Shown piece after piece: positions 1-7,189 of a stretch of 43,478 nt of DNA (its first letter is position 1; the number at the start of each line of letters is the position of its first letter). Origin of the DNA: Caulobacteraceae bacterium (lineage in GTDB: Bacteria > Pseudomonadota > Alphaproteobacteria > Caulobacterales > Caulobacteraceae); assembly GCA_031291645.1 (NCBI GenBank), contig JARLIQ010000042.1:1-43478 (forward strand), read 5' to 3'. The notes below the pieces were generated by a model, which saw only the letters and a list, made by a program, of their open reading frames with translations, searched no databases and was not told where the DNA came from. The translations under genes were made by a program, and so were the position numbers.

Positions 1-180
1 GTCGAACTCCGGCTTCAGCCCGGCCATGTAGCCCAGCTCGGTGGTGCAGACCGGGGTGAAGTCCTTGGGGTGCGAGAACAGGATGGCCCAGCCGTCGCCG
101 ATCCAGTCGTGGAAATGGATGGTCCCCTGGGTGGTCTCGGCGGTGAAGTCCGGGGCGGTCGAGTTGATCCTGAGGGACAT
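1..180 (-). CDS. 1-Cys peroxiredoxin (Prx6 type), N-terminal part
   Basis: Only the first 60 codons lie in the window; the gene reads leftward off the left edge. The start is the ATG at 180. The peptide has the thioredoxin-fold peroxidase start, with the motif [14 protein letters not shown] around residues 37-50. The peroxidatic cysteine is Cys45 in PVCTTE. [12 protein letters not shown] is typical of the Prx6/1-Cys subfamily, which reduces H2O2 and organic or lipid hydroperoxides in the cytoplasm. It is divergent from the MocR-type regulator starting at 304, with a 123-base gap that must hold both promoters; co-regulation is possible but not shown. The family call is firm. The 1-Cys subclass cannot be fully proved without the C-terminal part. 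Confidence 0.9.
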   Translation of the reverse strand, partial: MSLRINSTAPDFTAETTQGTIHFHDWIGDGWAILFSHPKDFTPVCTTELGYMAGLKPEFD

Positions 181-303
181 CGGTCTGGTCTCCGTTTCAC
201 CTCGCCGGGGCGCCCGGTCGAGGCATGGACGCACTGGGTTCTTGCAGAGGCGCGGCAAGACTAGAACCTTGCCTGGTCATCGCAAATATCCACTTTTGGC
301 CCG

Positions 304-1827
304 ATGGGAATGACCACTTCGACCCGGCGCCCGCAGGCGGCGGCCACCACCGCCCTGCTCGCCGTCGTGGTCGACCGCGCCGCGCCGGAAACGCTCGGCC
401 GCCAGCTCTACCTGCGTATCCGCGAGCTGATCCTGGCCGGCCGGCTGGCGGCGGGCGAGCGGCTGCCGTCGACCCGCAGGCTGGCCGAGGACCTGGGGGT
501 CTCGCGCACCGTCCCCCTGGCCGCCTACGACCAGCTCGCGGCCGAGGGCTATATCGATGCGCGGCGCGGCTCGGGCCAGTACGTGCGCGCCCTGGACGGG
601 ACCGTGCGGCCGACGGCGCGGCGCGCGGCGCCCGCCCCGGCCGCCGCCCAGGAGCCTCTGGCGCCAGCCCTGCGCGGCCAGCCGTTCGATCCGGACGCGG
701 CGGCCGCCGCCCTGTTCCCGGCCCGGGAGTGGGCGCGGATGATGGCGCGGGGCTGGCGGCGGGACGGCGCAGCCGCCATCGGGCCGGACCAATGGTCGGG
801 CCTTCGCTCGCTGAGGGCGGCGATCGCCGGCCACGTGCGCGCCCTGCAGGGCCTGGATGTGACCGCCGAGCAGGTCGCCGTCACCGCCGGCGTGGGCGAC
901 GCCCTGCAGCTCATCGCCCGCGCCCTGGTCCCGCGCGGCGCGGAGGTCTGGGTCGAGGACCCCGGCCACATCGGCGCGCGCCACGCGCTGGCGCGCGAAG
1001 GCCTGAGGGTGGTTCCCGTGCCGGTCGACGCCGAGGGGATCGACGTCGCCGCCGGCCGCTGGCTGGCGCCGCACGCGCGCCTGGCCCTGGTGACGCCCCA
1101 GCGGCAGTTCCCCTCGGGCGCCCCGCTCAGCCTGCCCAGACGCATCGCCCTGATCGACTGGGCCCGCCAGGCCGGCGCGGTCGTCGTCGCGGACGACTAC
1201 GACAGCGAGCTGCGGTTTTCCGGCCGGCCGATGGCCGCCCTCTCCAGCCTCGATCCCGGCCAGGCGGTGCTGTCCGTCGGCAGCTTCTCCAAGCTCACCT
1301 TCCCCGGCCTGCGGCTGGGCTATGTGGTCGGCCCGCAGGCCCTGATCGCCCGGCTGGCGCAAGCGCGGGCGCGCGAGGGCGCGCCGGTGGCCATGGGCGC
1401 CCAGCCGGCGATGGCCGAGTTCATCAGCGGCGGCGGCTTCGCCCGCCACCTGCGCGCCCTGCGCCGCCAGATGGGCCAGAGGCGCCAGGCCCTGGCCGCC
1501 GCCCTGGCCGCCCGGCTGGGCGAGGCGGTCGCCATCCTGCCCCAGGACGTCGGCATGCACCTGACCATCGCCCTGCGCGAGGGCGCGGCCGGCGGAATGT
1601 CCGACGTCGAGGTCGCCGCCCTGGGCGCCGCACGCGGCCTGAACCTCGACCCGCTGTCCAGCCACGGCGCGGCGAGCCCGGCGCCCCAGGGTTTCCTGCT
1701 CGGCTACGCCGGCTGGGACGAACAGCGCCTGGCGGCGGGGGTCGAAACCCTGGCGCGGCTGCTGGCCGACTGCGCGCGCGGCGCGGTCCGCCTTCGCCCT
1801 TGTGTTGACGCTCAGGCAGCCGGTTAA
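304..1827 (+). CDS. MocR/PdxR-family transcriptional regulator (GntR HTH plus aminotransferase-like domain)
   Basis: 507 residues, the usual length for MocR proteins. Residues about 30-95 form a GntR-type winged helix (LGRQLYLRIRELILAGRL, then LPSTRRLAEDLGVSRTV). A proline/alanine-rich linker at about 100-125 leads to a fold-type I aminotransferase domain. That domain keeps DDYDSELR (about 297-304) and the PLP-lysine motif SVGSFSKLTFPG, with Lys330 as the likely Schiff-base lysine. MocR proteins use PLP or a PLP adduct as effector and control vitamin B6, GABA, taurine or amino-acid genes; which applies here cannot be told. Start ATG 304 is the first Met; ATG 310 is two codons later. Divergent peroxiredoxin and downstream acyl-CoA dehydrogenases are candidate targets by position only. 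Confidence 0.9.
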   Translation: MGMTTSTRRPQAAATTALLAVVVDRAAPETLGRQLYLRIRELILAGRLAAGERLPSTRRLAEDLGVSRTVPLAAYDQLAAEGYIDARRGSGQYVRALDGTVRPTARRAAPAPAAAQEPLAPALRGQPFDPDAAAAALFPAREWARMMARGWRRDGAAAIGPDQWSGLRSLRAAIAGHVRALQGLDVTAEQVAVTAGVGDALQLIARALVPRGAEVWVEDPGHIGARHALAREGLRVVPVPVDAEGIDVAAGRWLAPHARLALVTPQRQFPSGAPLSLPRRIALIDWARQAGAVVVADDYDSELRFSGRPMAALSSLDPGQAVLSVGSFSKLTFPGLRLGYVVGPQALIARLAQARAREGAPVAMGAQPAMAEFISGGGFARHLRALRRQMGQRRQALAAALAARLGEAVAILPQDVGMHLTIALREGAAGGMSDVEVAALGAARGLNLDPLSSHGAASPAPQGFLLGYAGWDEQRLAAGVETLARLLADCARGAVRLRPCVDAQAAG

Positions 1828-1862
1828 ACAGTCGCCAAGAACGACAAGACCGGGAGGACGCG

Positions 1863-3047
1863 ATGGATCTCGCCTACGGGCCGAAGTACGAGGCGTTCCG
1901 CGACGAGGTGCGCGCCTTCCTGGCGGCGCACAAGGACCAGGCTCCGCGCGGGGGCGAGCAGACCATGGCCGGCGGGCGCGCCTGGCAGAAGCTGCTGATC
2001 GAGCACGGCTACGCCGCGCGGACCATCCCGAGGGCATACGGCGGCTATGGCGCCGAGCCGGACATCCTGGAAAGCCGGATCATCGCCGAGGAGTTCGTCG
2101 CCGCCGGCGCGCCCATGGGCATGGCCAACCAGGGCATCTCCATGCTGGTCCCGACCCTGCTGGAGCTGGGGACCGAAGAGCAGCGCAAGCAGTGGATCGG
2201 CCCGACCATCCGCGGCGAGGTGATCTGGTGCCAGGGCTATTCCGAGCCGGGATCGGGCTCGGACCTGGCCTCGCTGAAGACCCGCGCCAGCGAGGACGGC
2301 GACGACTTCCTCATCAACGGCCAGAAGATCTGGACCTCCACCGCCCACCTGGCCGACATGATCTTCTGCCTGGTGCGCACCGAGCCGGACGCGCCCAAGC
2401 ACCAGGGCATCAGCTACCTCCTGTTCTCGATGAAGACGCCGGGGATCGAGGTGCGGCCCCTGGTCACCATGACCGGCGCCGCCGAGTTCAACGAGGTCTT
2501 CTTCACCGACGTGCGGGTCCCCAAGAGCCAGATCGTCGGCGAGCGCGGCCAGGGCTGGCAGGTGGCCAACGCCACGCTGAAGCACGAACGCGGCATGCTG
2601 GGCGACCCCAACCAGGCCGGATCGCGGCTGAAGGCGCTGATCGAACTGGCCAGGACCGAGACGGTCGGCGGCGAGCGGCTGATCGACAACCCGGTCTGGC
2701 GCGACCGGCTGCTCAAGCTGCAGGCGCGGGTCTACGCCATGGAGTTCCATGGCCTGCGCCTCCTGACCGGCCGGCTGAAGGGCGAGGCGCCGGGCCTGCC
2801 CGGCCTGATCGTCAAGCTGATGGGCTGCGAGTTGAACCACCAGCTGGCGGCCTTCGCGATCGACGCCCTGGGCGAGCTGGGCGTGCTCTATGGCGAGAGC
2901 CCGCACCTGCGCAACCACGGGAACTGGCAGCGCAACTACATGTTCGACCTCGGCCTGATCATCGGCGGGGGCACGGCCCAGATCCAGAAGAACATCATCT
3001 CCGAACGCGGGCTGGGCATGCCGCGCGAACCGAAGCCGGCCAGCTGA
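1863..3047 (+). CDS. Acyl-CoA dehydrogenase family protein (large partner of an adjacent pair)
   Basis: 394 residues. It would oxidise an acyl-CoA to the enoyl-CoA using FAD. The N-terminal helical domain is followed by the flavin/substrate signature GYSEPGSGSDLASL at about 125-138 and a C-terminal helical bundle ending in GGGTAQIQKNIISERGLG, the usual tail in the family. The ATG at 1863 follows GGGAGGA, a good ribosome site. The next gene, another acyl-CoA dehydrogenase of 362 residues, starts 14 bases after the stop. Such tandem pairs of unequal acyl-CoA dehydrogenases often form alpha2beta2 enzymes acting on steroid side chains or branched or cyclic acyl-CoAs. A heteromer here is inference; the substrate is unknown. 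Confidence 0.92.
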   Translation: MDLAYGPKYEAFRDEVRAFLAAHKDQAPRGGEQTMAGGRAWQKLLIEHGYAARTIPRAYGGYGAEPDILESRIIAEEFVAAGAPMGMANQGISMLVPTLLELGTEEQRKQWIGPTIRGEVIWCQGYSEPGSGSDLASLKTRASEDGDDFLINGQKIWTSTAHLADMIFCLVRTEPDAPKHQGISYLLFSMKTPGIEVRPLVTMTGAAEFNEVFFTDVRVPKSQIVGERGQGWQVANATLKHERGMLGDPNQAGSRLKALIELARTETVGGERLIDNPVWRDRLLKLQARVYAMEFHGLRLLTGRLKGEAPGLPGLIVKLMGCELNHQLAAFAIDALGELGVLYGESPHLRNHGNWQRNYMFDLGLIIGGGTAQIQKNIISERGLGMPREPKPAS

Positions 3048-3061
3048 GAGGACGCCGACCC

Positions 3062-4150
3062 ATGGAATTCTGTCTCTCGAACGACCAGGCGATGATGCAG
3101 GAGACCATCCAGCGCACGCTGGAGCGGGTCTGCCCGCTGGAGCGGGTGCGGCAGGCCGCCGCCAGCCACGAAACCAGGGCCGCCGACGTCTGGGCCGCCC
3201 TGACCGAGATCGGCGTCCCCGGCCTGATCATCCCCGAGGAGCACGGCGGGGTGGGCCTGACCCTGCTCGACGCGGCCCTGGCGGCCGAGGCCCTGGGCCG
3301 CTCGGTCGCGCCCGTTCCCTTCGCCGCGAGCGCGGTGATGGCGCCCCTGGCGCTGATGGGCGCGGGATCGCCCGCCCAGCAGGCCGAATGGCTGCCCAGG
3401 CTAGCCGCCGGCGAGGCGGTCGCCGGCGTCGCCGTGGCCGAGCACGCCTCGGGCGCGCGGGACGGCGCGGGGGTCGCGGCCGCCAATGGCCGGCTGAGCG
3501 GCAAGGCGCTGTTCGCGCTCGACGCCGGGGCGGCGGACGTCTTCGTCGTGGCCGACAGGGCCGGCGGCCTGCACCTCGTCAGCGCCGACGCGCCGAGCCT
3601 GACCCGCACCGCCCTGACCAGCATCGACGCCACCCGCTCGATCGCCGAGCTGGACTTCGCCGACACGCCCGCCGAGCCGCTGGCCGCCCGCGATCCGGCG
3701 CCGGTGCTGCGCCGGATGATCGACGCGGGCCGGCTGGCGCTCGCCGCCGACATCCTGGGCGCGGGCCAGCGGATGATCGAGAAGGCCGTCGACTACGCCG
3801 CCGAGCGGCGTCAGTTCGGCCGGGTGATCGGCTCGTTCCAGGCGGTCAAGCACCTGTGCGCCGAGATGGCGGCCGAGCTGGAGCCCTGCCGCGCGCTGAT
3901 CTGGTACGCCGGCTATGCGTTCGACGAGGACGCCGAGCGCGCCAGCCTGATGGCCGCCCACGCCAAGGCCCACCTGTCAGAGGTCGGGACCTTCGTCGCC
4001 CGCACCGCCACCGAGGTGCACGGCGGCATGGGCTTCACCGACCTTCTGGGCCTGCACTACTGGTTCAAGCGCGTCGGCTTCGACCGCCAGATGCTGGGCG
4101 GACCCGAGCGCGTGCGCCAGGACGCGGCGGCGTTCCAGGGCTGGGCGTAG
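3062..4150 (+). CDS. Acyl-CoA dehydrogenase family protein (small partner)
   Basis: 362 residues from ATG 3062, preceded by AGAGGA. The reading frame stays open upstream as far as 1802, but that part lies under the previous gene and is not coding. The middle domain is shortened compared with its upstream partner. The C-terminal half has RRQFGRVIGSFQAVKH and HGGMGFTDLLGLHYWFKR, both typical of the family, the latter near the active site. It probably forms the second subunit of an alpha2beta2 acyl-CoA dehydrogenase with the preceding gene. The TAG stop (4148-4150) is the first three bases of an intergenic palindromic repeat, so the native C-terminus may once have differed. Confidence 0.9.
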   Translation: MEFCLSNDQAMMQETIQRTLERVCPLERVRQAAASHETRAADVWAALTEIGVPGLIIPEEHGGVGLTLLDAALAAEALGRSVAPVPFAASAVMAPLALMGAGSPAQQAEWLPRLAAGEAVAGVAVAEHASGARDGAGVAAANGRLSGKALFALDAGAADVFVVADRAGGLHLVSADAPSLTRTALTSIDATRSIAELDFADTPAEPLAARDPAPVLRRMIDAGRLALAADILGAGQRMIEKAVDYAAERRQFGRVIGSFQAVKHLCAEMAAELEPCRALIWYAGYAFDEDAERASLMAAHAKAHLSEVGTFVARTATEVHGGMGFTDLLGLHYWFKRVGFDRQMLGGPERVRQDAAAFQGWA

Positions 4151-4262
4151 AGCATGTCAGGGTCAGATAGAACCATTTTACCCGTTTAAACATGCTATAA
4201 TTCAAATATTTAGAGCGTGCCGGGCACCGAAGCCGCCCACACTTTCGGCTAACACGCTCTAG
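4148..4262. repeat. Dual-hairpin intergenic repeat, copy 1 (decayed)
   Basis: Two adjacent imperfect hairpins: the first runs from TAGAGCATG to CATGCTATAA, the second from TAGAGCGTG to CACGCTCTAG. The second carries an inner pair, CCGAAG with CTTTCGG. A near-identical element lies at 17553-17666 and a truncated one at 36542-36626. In those copies the first hairpin loop has GAATC (a GANTC site); here it is changed to GAACC. The first TAG is the stop of the upstream gene. Confidence 0.85.
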
Positions 4263-4319
4263 GGACATGGGGTAACAGCGGCGCCTGATCGGCGAGGGCC
4301 TGGTCGGGATGGCGCCCTA

Positions 4320-4692
4320 AGCTCGTCGGGTCTGGACGTCTCCCTGGCGGAGACGAGCGTCTGTGTGTTGGACGGCGAGGGTCGTCGGCGGTTCGAGGGC
4401 AAGACGCCCTCGCGGCCGGAGGCGATTATACGGTGCTTGCGCGAGCACGCCCCCGAGCCAGAGCGCATCGGCCTGGAGACCGGCCAGACCGCTGGGGTGC
4501 TGTTCCGCGCGCTGAAGAGCGCCAGCCTGCCGGTGCTCTGCCTGGAGACCCGGCATGCGCATCGGGCGTTGTCCGCGAAGGGGGAACAAGACCGACCGCA
4601 ACGACGCGCGCGGCCTGGCCGAGTTGATGCGGGTCGGCTGGCGCCGGGAGGCCCACATGCGCGGCGCCTCGGCCAACGCTATTCGCAGCCTC
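4320..4692 (+). pseudogene. IS110-family transposase remnant, frameshifted and truncated
   Basis: Translation gives GLDVSLAETSVCVLDGEG, then RIGLETGQTAGVLFRALK and LCLETRHAHRALSAKG. After that the match jumps one frame to NKTDRNDARGLAELMRVGW and ASANAIRSL. These are the N-terminal RuvC-like DEDD catalytic blocks of IS110 transposases: Asp of GLDVS, Glu of LETG, Asp of KTDRNDA. The frameshift is best explained by one extra G in the G-run at 4580-4584. No in-frame start is seen, and the protein match stops at about 4692, so the C-terminal serine-containing domain is gone. It cannot be active. Confidence 0.85.
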
Positions 4693-4843
4693 TCAATGGG
4701 ACCCGCGCGGCAGTGACATTGAGGCGCCCCAAGCTAACGGACCTCATGTTGAGGCGGCAAGTCCGACTTCGGAACGAACCTTGTGCCTGGCGGTCAGTCG
4801 TAGATCGGCGCTCCGCCGTTGATCACGCGCCGGCTGGGCCGGC
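4693..4843. other. Non-coding remnant between IS110 fragment and orphan gene
   Basis: No supported gene. It continues the degraded patch with short direct similarity between CATTGAGGCG near 4718 and CATGTTGAGGCGG near 4745, and 6-base inverted ends TCAATG/CATTGA around 4693-4722. These may be footprints of a second lost insertion, but no recognised insertion-sequence end can be named. Confidence 0.35.
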
Positions 4844-5107
4844 TTATTGCTCTATAACGGTGACCTCAAGTACTTTGATGCCCTCATCCTGCAAGTTCTT
4901 TTGAAGGATGGGGTTTTCCAGCAACTGCTCGCCCTTTGCTTCGTTTTCGACGCGCAAGATTACAATAGCAATGTTATGGTCAGAGGCGTCATATCCGTAT
5001 GAAAGAACTTCTACACCAAAATCTTCGCGGCTCTTGGCCCCAGCTTCGAATTGCTCAGCCCATCTCCCATAGTCTGGAACCTGTAACTTAGATATAACTG
5101 TCGTCAT
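4844..5107 (-). CDS. Small dimeric alpha/beta-barrel-like protein, orphan, AT-richer than surroundings
   Basis: 87 residues from ATG 5107. The pattern (beta strand VISKLQVPDYGRW, helix with EQFEAGAKSREDFG, strand VLSYGYDASDHNIAIVIL, helix AKGEQLLENPILQKNL, strand IKVLEVTVIE) fits the ferredoxin-like dimeric alpha/beta barrel group. Members include antibiotic-monooxygenase-like and DUF1330-like proteins. No catalytic residues can be assigned. The gene is strikingly AT-rich (under half GC by eye, against about 70% nearby) and uses codons such as TTA, AGA and ATA that neighbours avoid. It sits beside an IS110 remnant. Together this suggests horizontal acquisition. Function unknown. Confidence 0.75.
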   Translation of the reverse strand: MTTVISKLQVPDYGRWAEQFEAGAKSREDFGVEVLSYGYDASDHNIAIVILRVENEAKGEQLLENPILQKNLQDEGIKVLEVTVIEQ

Positions 5108-5263
5108 TGTTCAATGCCCCCCGCGCGGCGTGGTTCTGTTCGTCCATCTTGCGCGGAATATGGGACGCCGCTGGCTTCCACGCCATGCTCGTCAACGGTG
5201 GCAGATTTCAGACCGAGACACTAGCGGCGACGGAGCCCTCTTGACGCTGTTAACGAACGATCC

Positions 5264-6982
5264 CTATCCGGCGACCTGCGCCGCCGTGCCGGCCACGATG
5301 TACCAGGTCACGAACAGGCCGCAGACGAAGGCGCCCGGCAGGTAGCTGTTGGTGCGCCGCCAGGTGAAGACGGCGACCAGGGCCACGATCGCCATCAGCG
5401 GCAGGAAGGGGATCGAGATGATGGCGTTCAGCGCCTCGGCCGGGATCGGCAGGCGGCCGGTCAGCAGCAGCGGCGCGTACTGGGCCAGCACGAACAGCGC
5501 AAAGCCGCCGGCGAGCGCCGCCAGGCCCGTCGCGTACTGGCGCGCGGGGCTGTCGCCCCTGACCGCCAGGTTGGCGTGCAGCGATCCGAGGGCCACGACG
5601 AAATAGGCCGTGAACGGAACGAGATAGACCAGGAACCAGCCGAACTGGCGCGGGCTGAGCAGCTTCAGCGCCACGACCCAGAAGCGAAAGTCGACCTTGA
5701 AGGCGAAATCCGCCACCAGCAGCGCCAGGTAGCCGGTCGCGACGGTCAGCAGCGCGATGCCCGCGGCGCCGCCCCAGCGCAGGTTGAACCTCGGCTTGGG
5801 GCCCTTGAGCAGGACGCTGGCGAGCACCGTGACGGCGGCGTTGAGCAGGGCCCAGACCATCAGCTGGTTGGTGATCGGCTGGGGGAAGGCCCGCGAGGGC
5901 CCGGCCGCCACCATGCCCAGCAGCATGAAGGGGTAGAAGGACACGACCGGGACCAGGGCCGTGGCCGCCAGCATGGCCCACCAGCCGGCGCCCCGCCGCT
6001 CGCGCGCCGGCTCGGGCGCGCCGGCCAGGGCCGCGAAGGTCGGAAGGCCGAGGTAGAGGTCGAAGGCCCCGAGCATCAGGATGACGACGCCGACGAAGGC
6101 GATCAGGGTCCCGATCTCCTTCCACATCCAGATCTGGTCGTCCGCCGGCCGCGGGGTTCCGCCCTTCAGCGTCCTTGCGAACCAGTCGACGGCGTCGCCG
6201 ATCGCCTCGGTCGAGAGGTGGTCGCCCGGATGGGTGGTGGCCGGCGTATAGAGCGCGCGCGCGTCGCCCGCCGCCATCGACCCGTAGACCCGGCCCGGGA
6301 CCACCGGCCCGGCGGCGCCGAACAGGGCGATCAGCTTGGCGCTGCGCCCGACGTCGGCGGCGCGCGGGACCTCCCACATCAGCGGGGCGAACTCGTCCCA
6401 GCGGCTGTAGACCACCGCCAGGTTCTTGGGGAACTGCGGCGTGCCGGGCGCCGAGGCCAGGACGCCCGCCGGCGGCAGGCGCACGCCGGTGGCCGAGCCC
6501 TCCAGCACCATGGCCCGATAGGCCGACGGCTGGGCCATGGCGGCGGCCAGCACCGCCCAGCCGCCCATGGAATGGCCCTCCAGCCCGATCTGGTCTGGAT
6601 CGACCATGGCCAGGCTGCGCAGGTAGCGCAGCCCGTCCGGCCCGCCGTAGCCGTTGGCGCCCATGCCCCCGCCGCTGTAGCCGTGGCCGGTCTGATCGAT
6701 GGCCAGCACGACATAGCCGCGCCGGGCGAACTCGATGGAAAAGCCGTCCTGGGTCTCGCGCGAATTGATGTAGCCGTGCACCGCCAGGACGCCCGGCGCG
6801 GGCGTCTCGGGCGTCGCGGTGGGCGGGATGTAGAGCAGGCCGCTCATCGGCGTGCCATCCGCGCCGGCGAAGCGCACGTCCTCGACGCGCACCCCGTCCG
6901 CCGTCTGGATCACGTGCGCCAGGAAGCCGCCGCCGAGCACCAGGGCCCAGCCCAGCACGAACAAGGTCCAGCCCCGTCCCAT
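5264..6982 (-). CDS. Alpha/beta hydrolase fused to a multi-spanning membrane domain
   Basis: 572 residues from ATG 6982, preceded by AGGGGGGAA. Residues about 7-25 form a membrane anchor. About 30-275 is an alpha/beta hydrolase with LAVHGY (oxyanion region), nucleophile Ser138 in GHSMGG, and probable acid Asp196 (RWDEF) and His255 (HPGDH). About 290-572 holds some eight hydrophobic helices. The anchor would place the hydrolase on the outer face of the inner membrane; this topology is inferred. The substrate is unknown; dienelactone-hydrolase/BAAT-like esterases or thioesterases are the nearest fold relatives. It is isolated: divergent from mgtA upstream and flanked downstream by the acquired patch. 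The reading frame continues far upstream antisense to mgtA, which is a GC artefact. Confidence 0.8.
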   Translation of the reverse strand: MGRGWTLFVLGWALVLGGGFLAHVIQTADGVRVEDVRFAGADGTPMSGLLYIPPTATPETPAPGVLAVHGYINSRETQDGFSIEFARRGYVVLAIDQTGHGYSGGGMGANGYGGPDGLRYLRSLAMVDPDQIGLEGHSMGGWAVLAAAMAQPSAYRAMVLEGSATGVRLPPAGVLASAPGTPQFPKNLAVVYSRWDEFAPLMWEVPRAADVGRSAKLIALFGAAGPVVPGRVYGSMAAGDARALYTPATTHPGDHLSTEAIGDAVDWFARTLKGGTPRPADDQIWMWKEIGTLIAFVGVVILMLGAFDLYLGLPTFAALAGAPEPARERRGAGWWAMLAATALVPVVSFYPFMLLGMVAAGPSRAFPQPITNQLMVWALLNAAVTVLASVLLKGPKPRFNLRWGGAAGIALLTVATGYLALLVADFAFKVDFRFWVVALKLLSPRQFGWFLVYLVPFTAYFVVALGSLHANLAVRGDSPARQYATGLAALAGGFALFVLAQYAPLLLTGRLPIPAEALNAIISIPFLPLMAIVALVAVFTWRRTNSYLPGAFVCGLFVTWYIVAGTAAQVAG

Positions 6983-6990
6983 GGTCTTCC

Positions 6991-7031
6991 CCCCTCTCGC
7001 CGGCCCCCTCTCGCCGGCCCCTCTCGCCGGC
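6991..7031. repeat. Three tandem CCCTCTCGCCGGCC units
   Basis: Three near-perfect copies of a unit of about 14 bases, at 6991-7005, 7006-7019 and 7020-7031, just upstream of the hydrolase-membrane protein start. On the gene's strand the copy nearest the ATG supplies the GAGAGGGG part of the ribosome site, so unit number could affect the 5' leader. Confidence 0.7.
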
Positions 7032-7189
7032 GTTGACGCGCCGGTCGTCCGTCCCGCCGATGATAGCCGGTTGAGGCCCGGGCGAAAGACCGGCGTTCGT
7101 CGTTGATCCAGCGCATTCCCGCCGGCCGGCCGGACAGCCAGAATAGAGGCGTCGGCCGCGTGCGGGCCGAGGTCGCCAAGGGCCAGCGG

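Noticed and set aside
225-1808. Long forward frame overlapping the MocR gene
   Set aside because: Arg/Pro/Gly/Ala-rich translation with no motifs; it shadows the MocR gene in another frame.
4365-4904. A 179-residue forward frame across the IS110 remnant
   Set aside because: Only its first 70 or so residues match IS110; the rest is out of frame with the transposase, so it is part of a pseudogene.
5108-5263. Possible second insertion-sequence end beside the AT-rich gene
   Set aside because: Sequence looks like degraded coding DNA on the minus strand, but no family-specific motif or terminal inverted repeat could be identified.
7083-7189. Mg2+ riboswitch or leader before mgtA
   Set aside because: The interval is only about 107 bases and shows no convincing conserved leader structure or proline-rich leader peptide.
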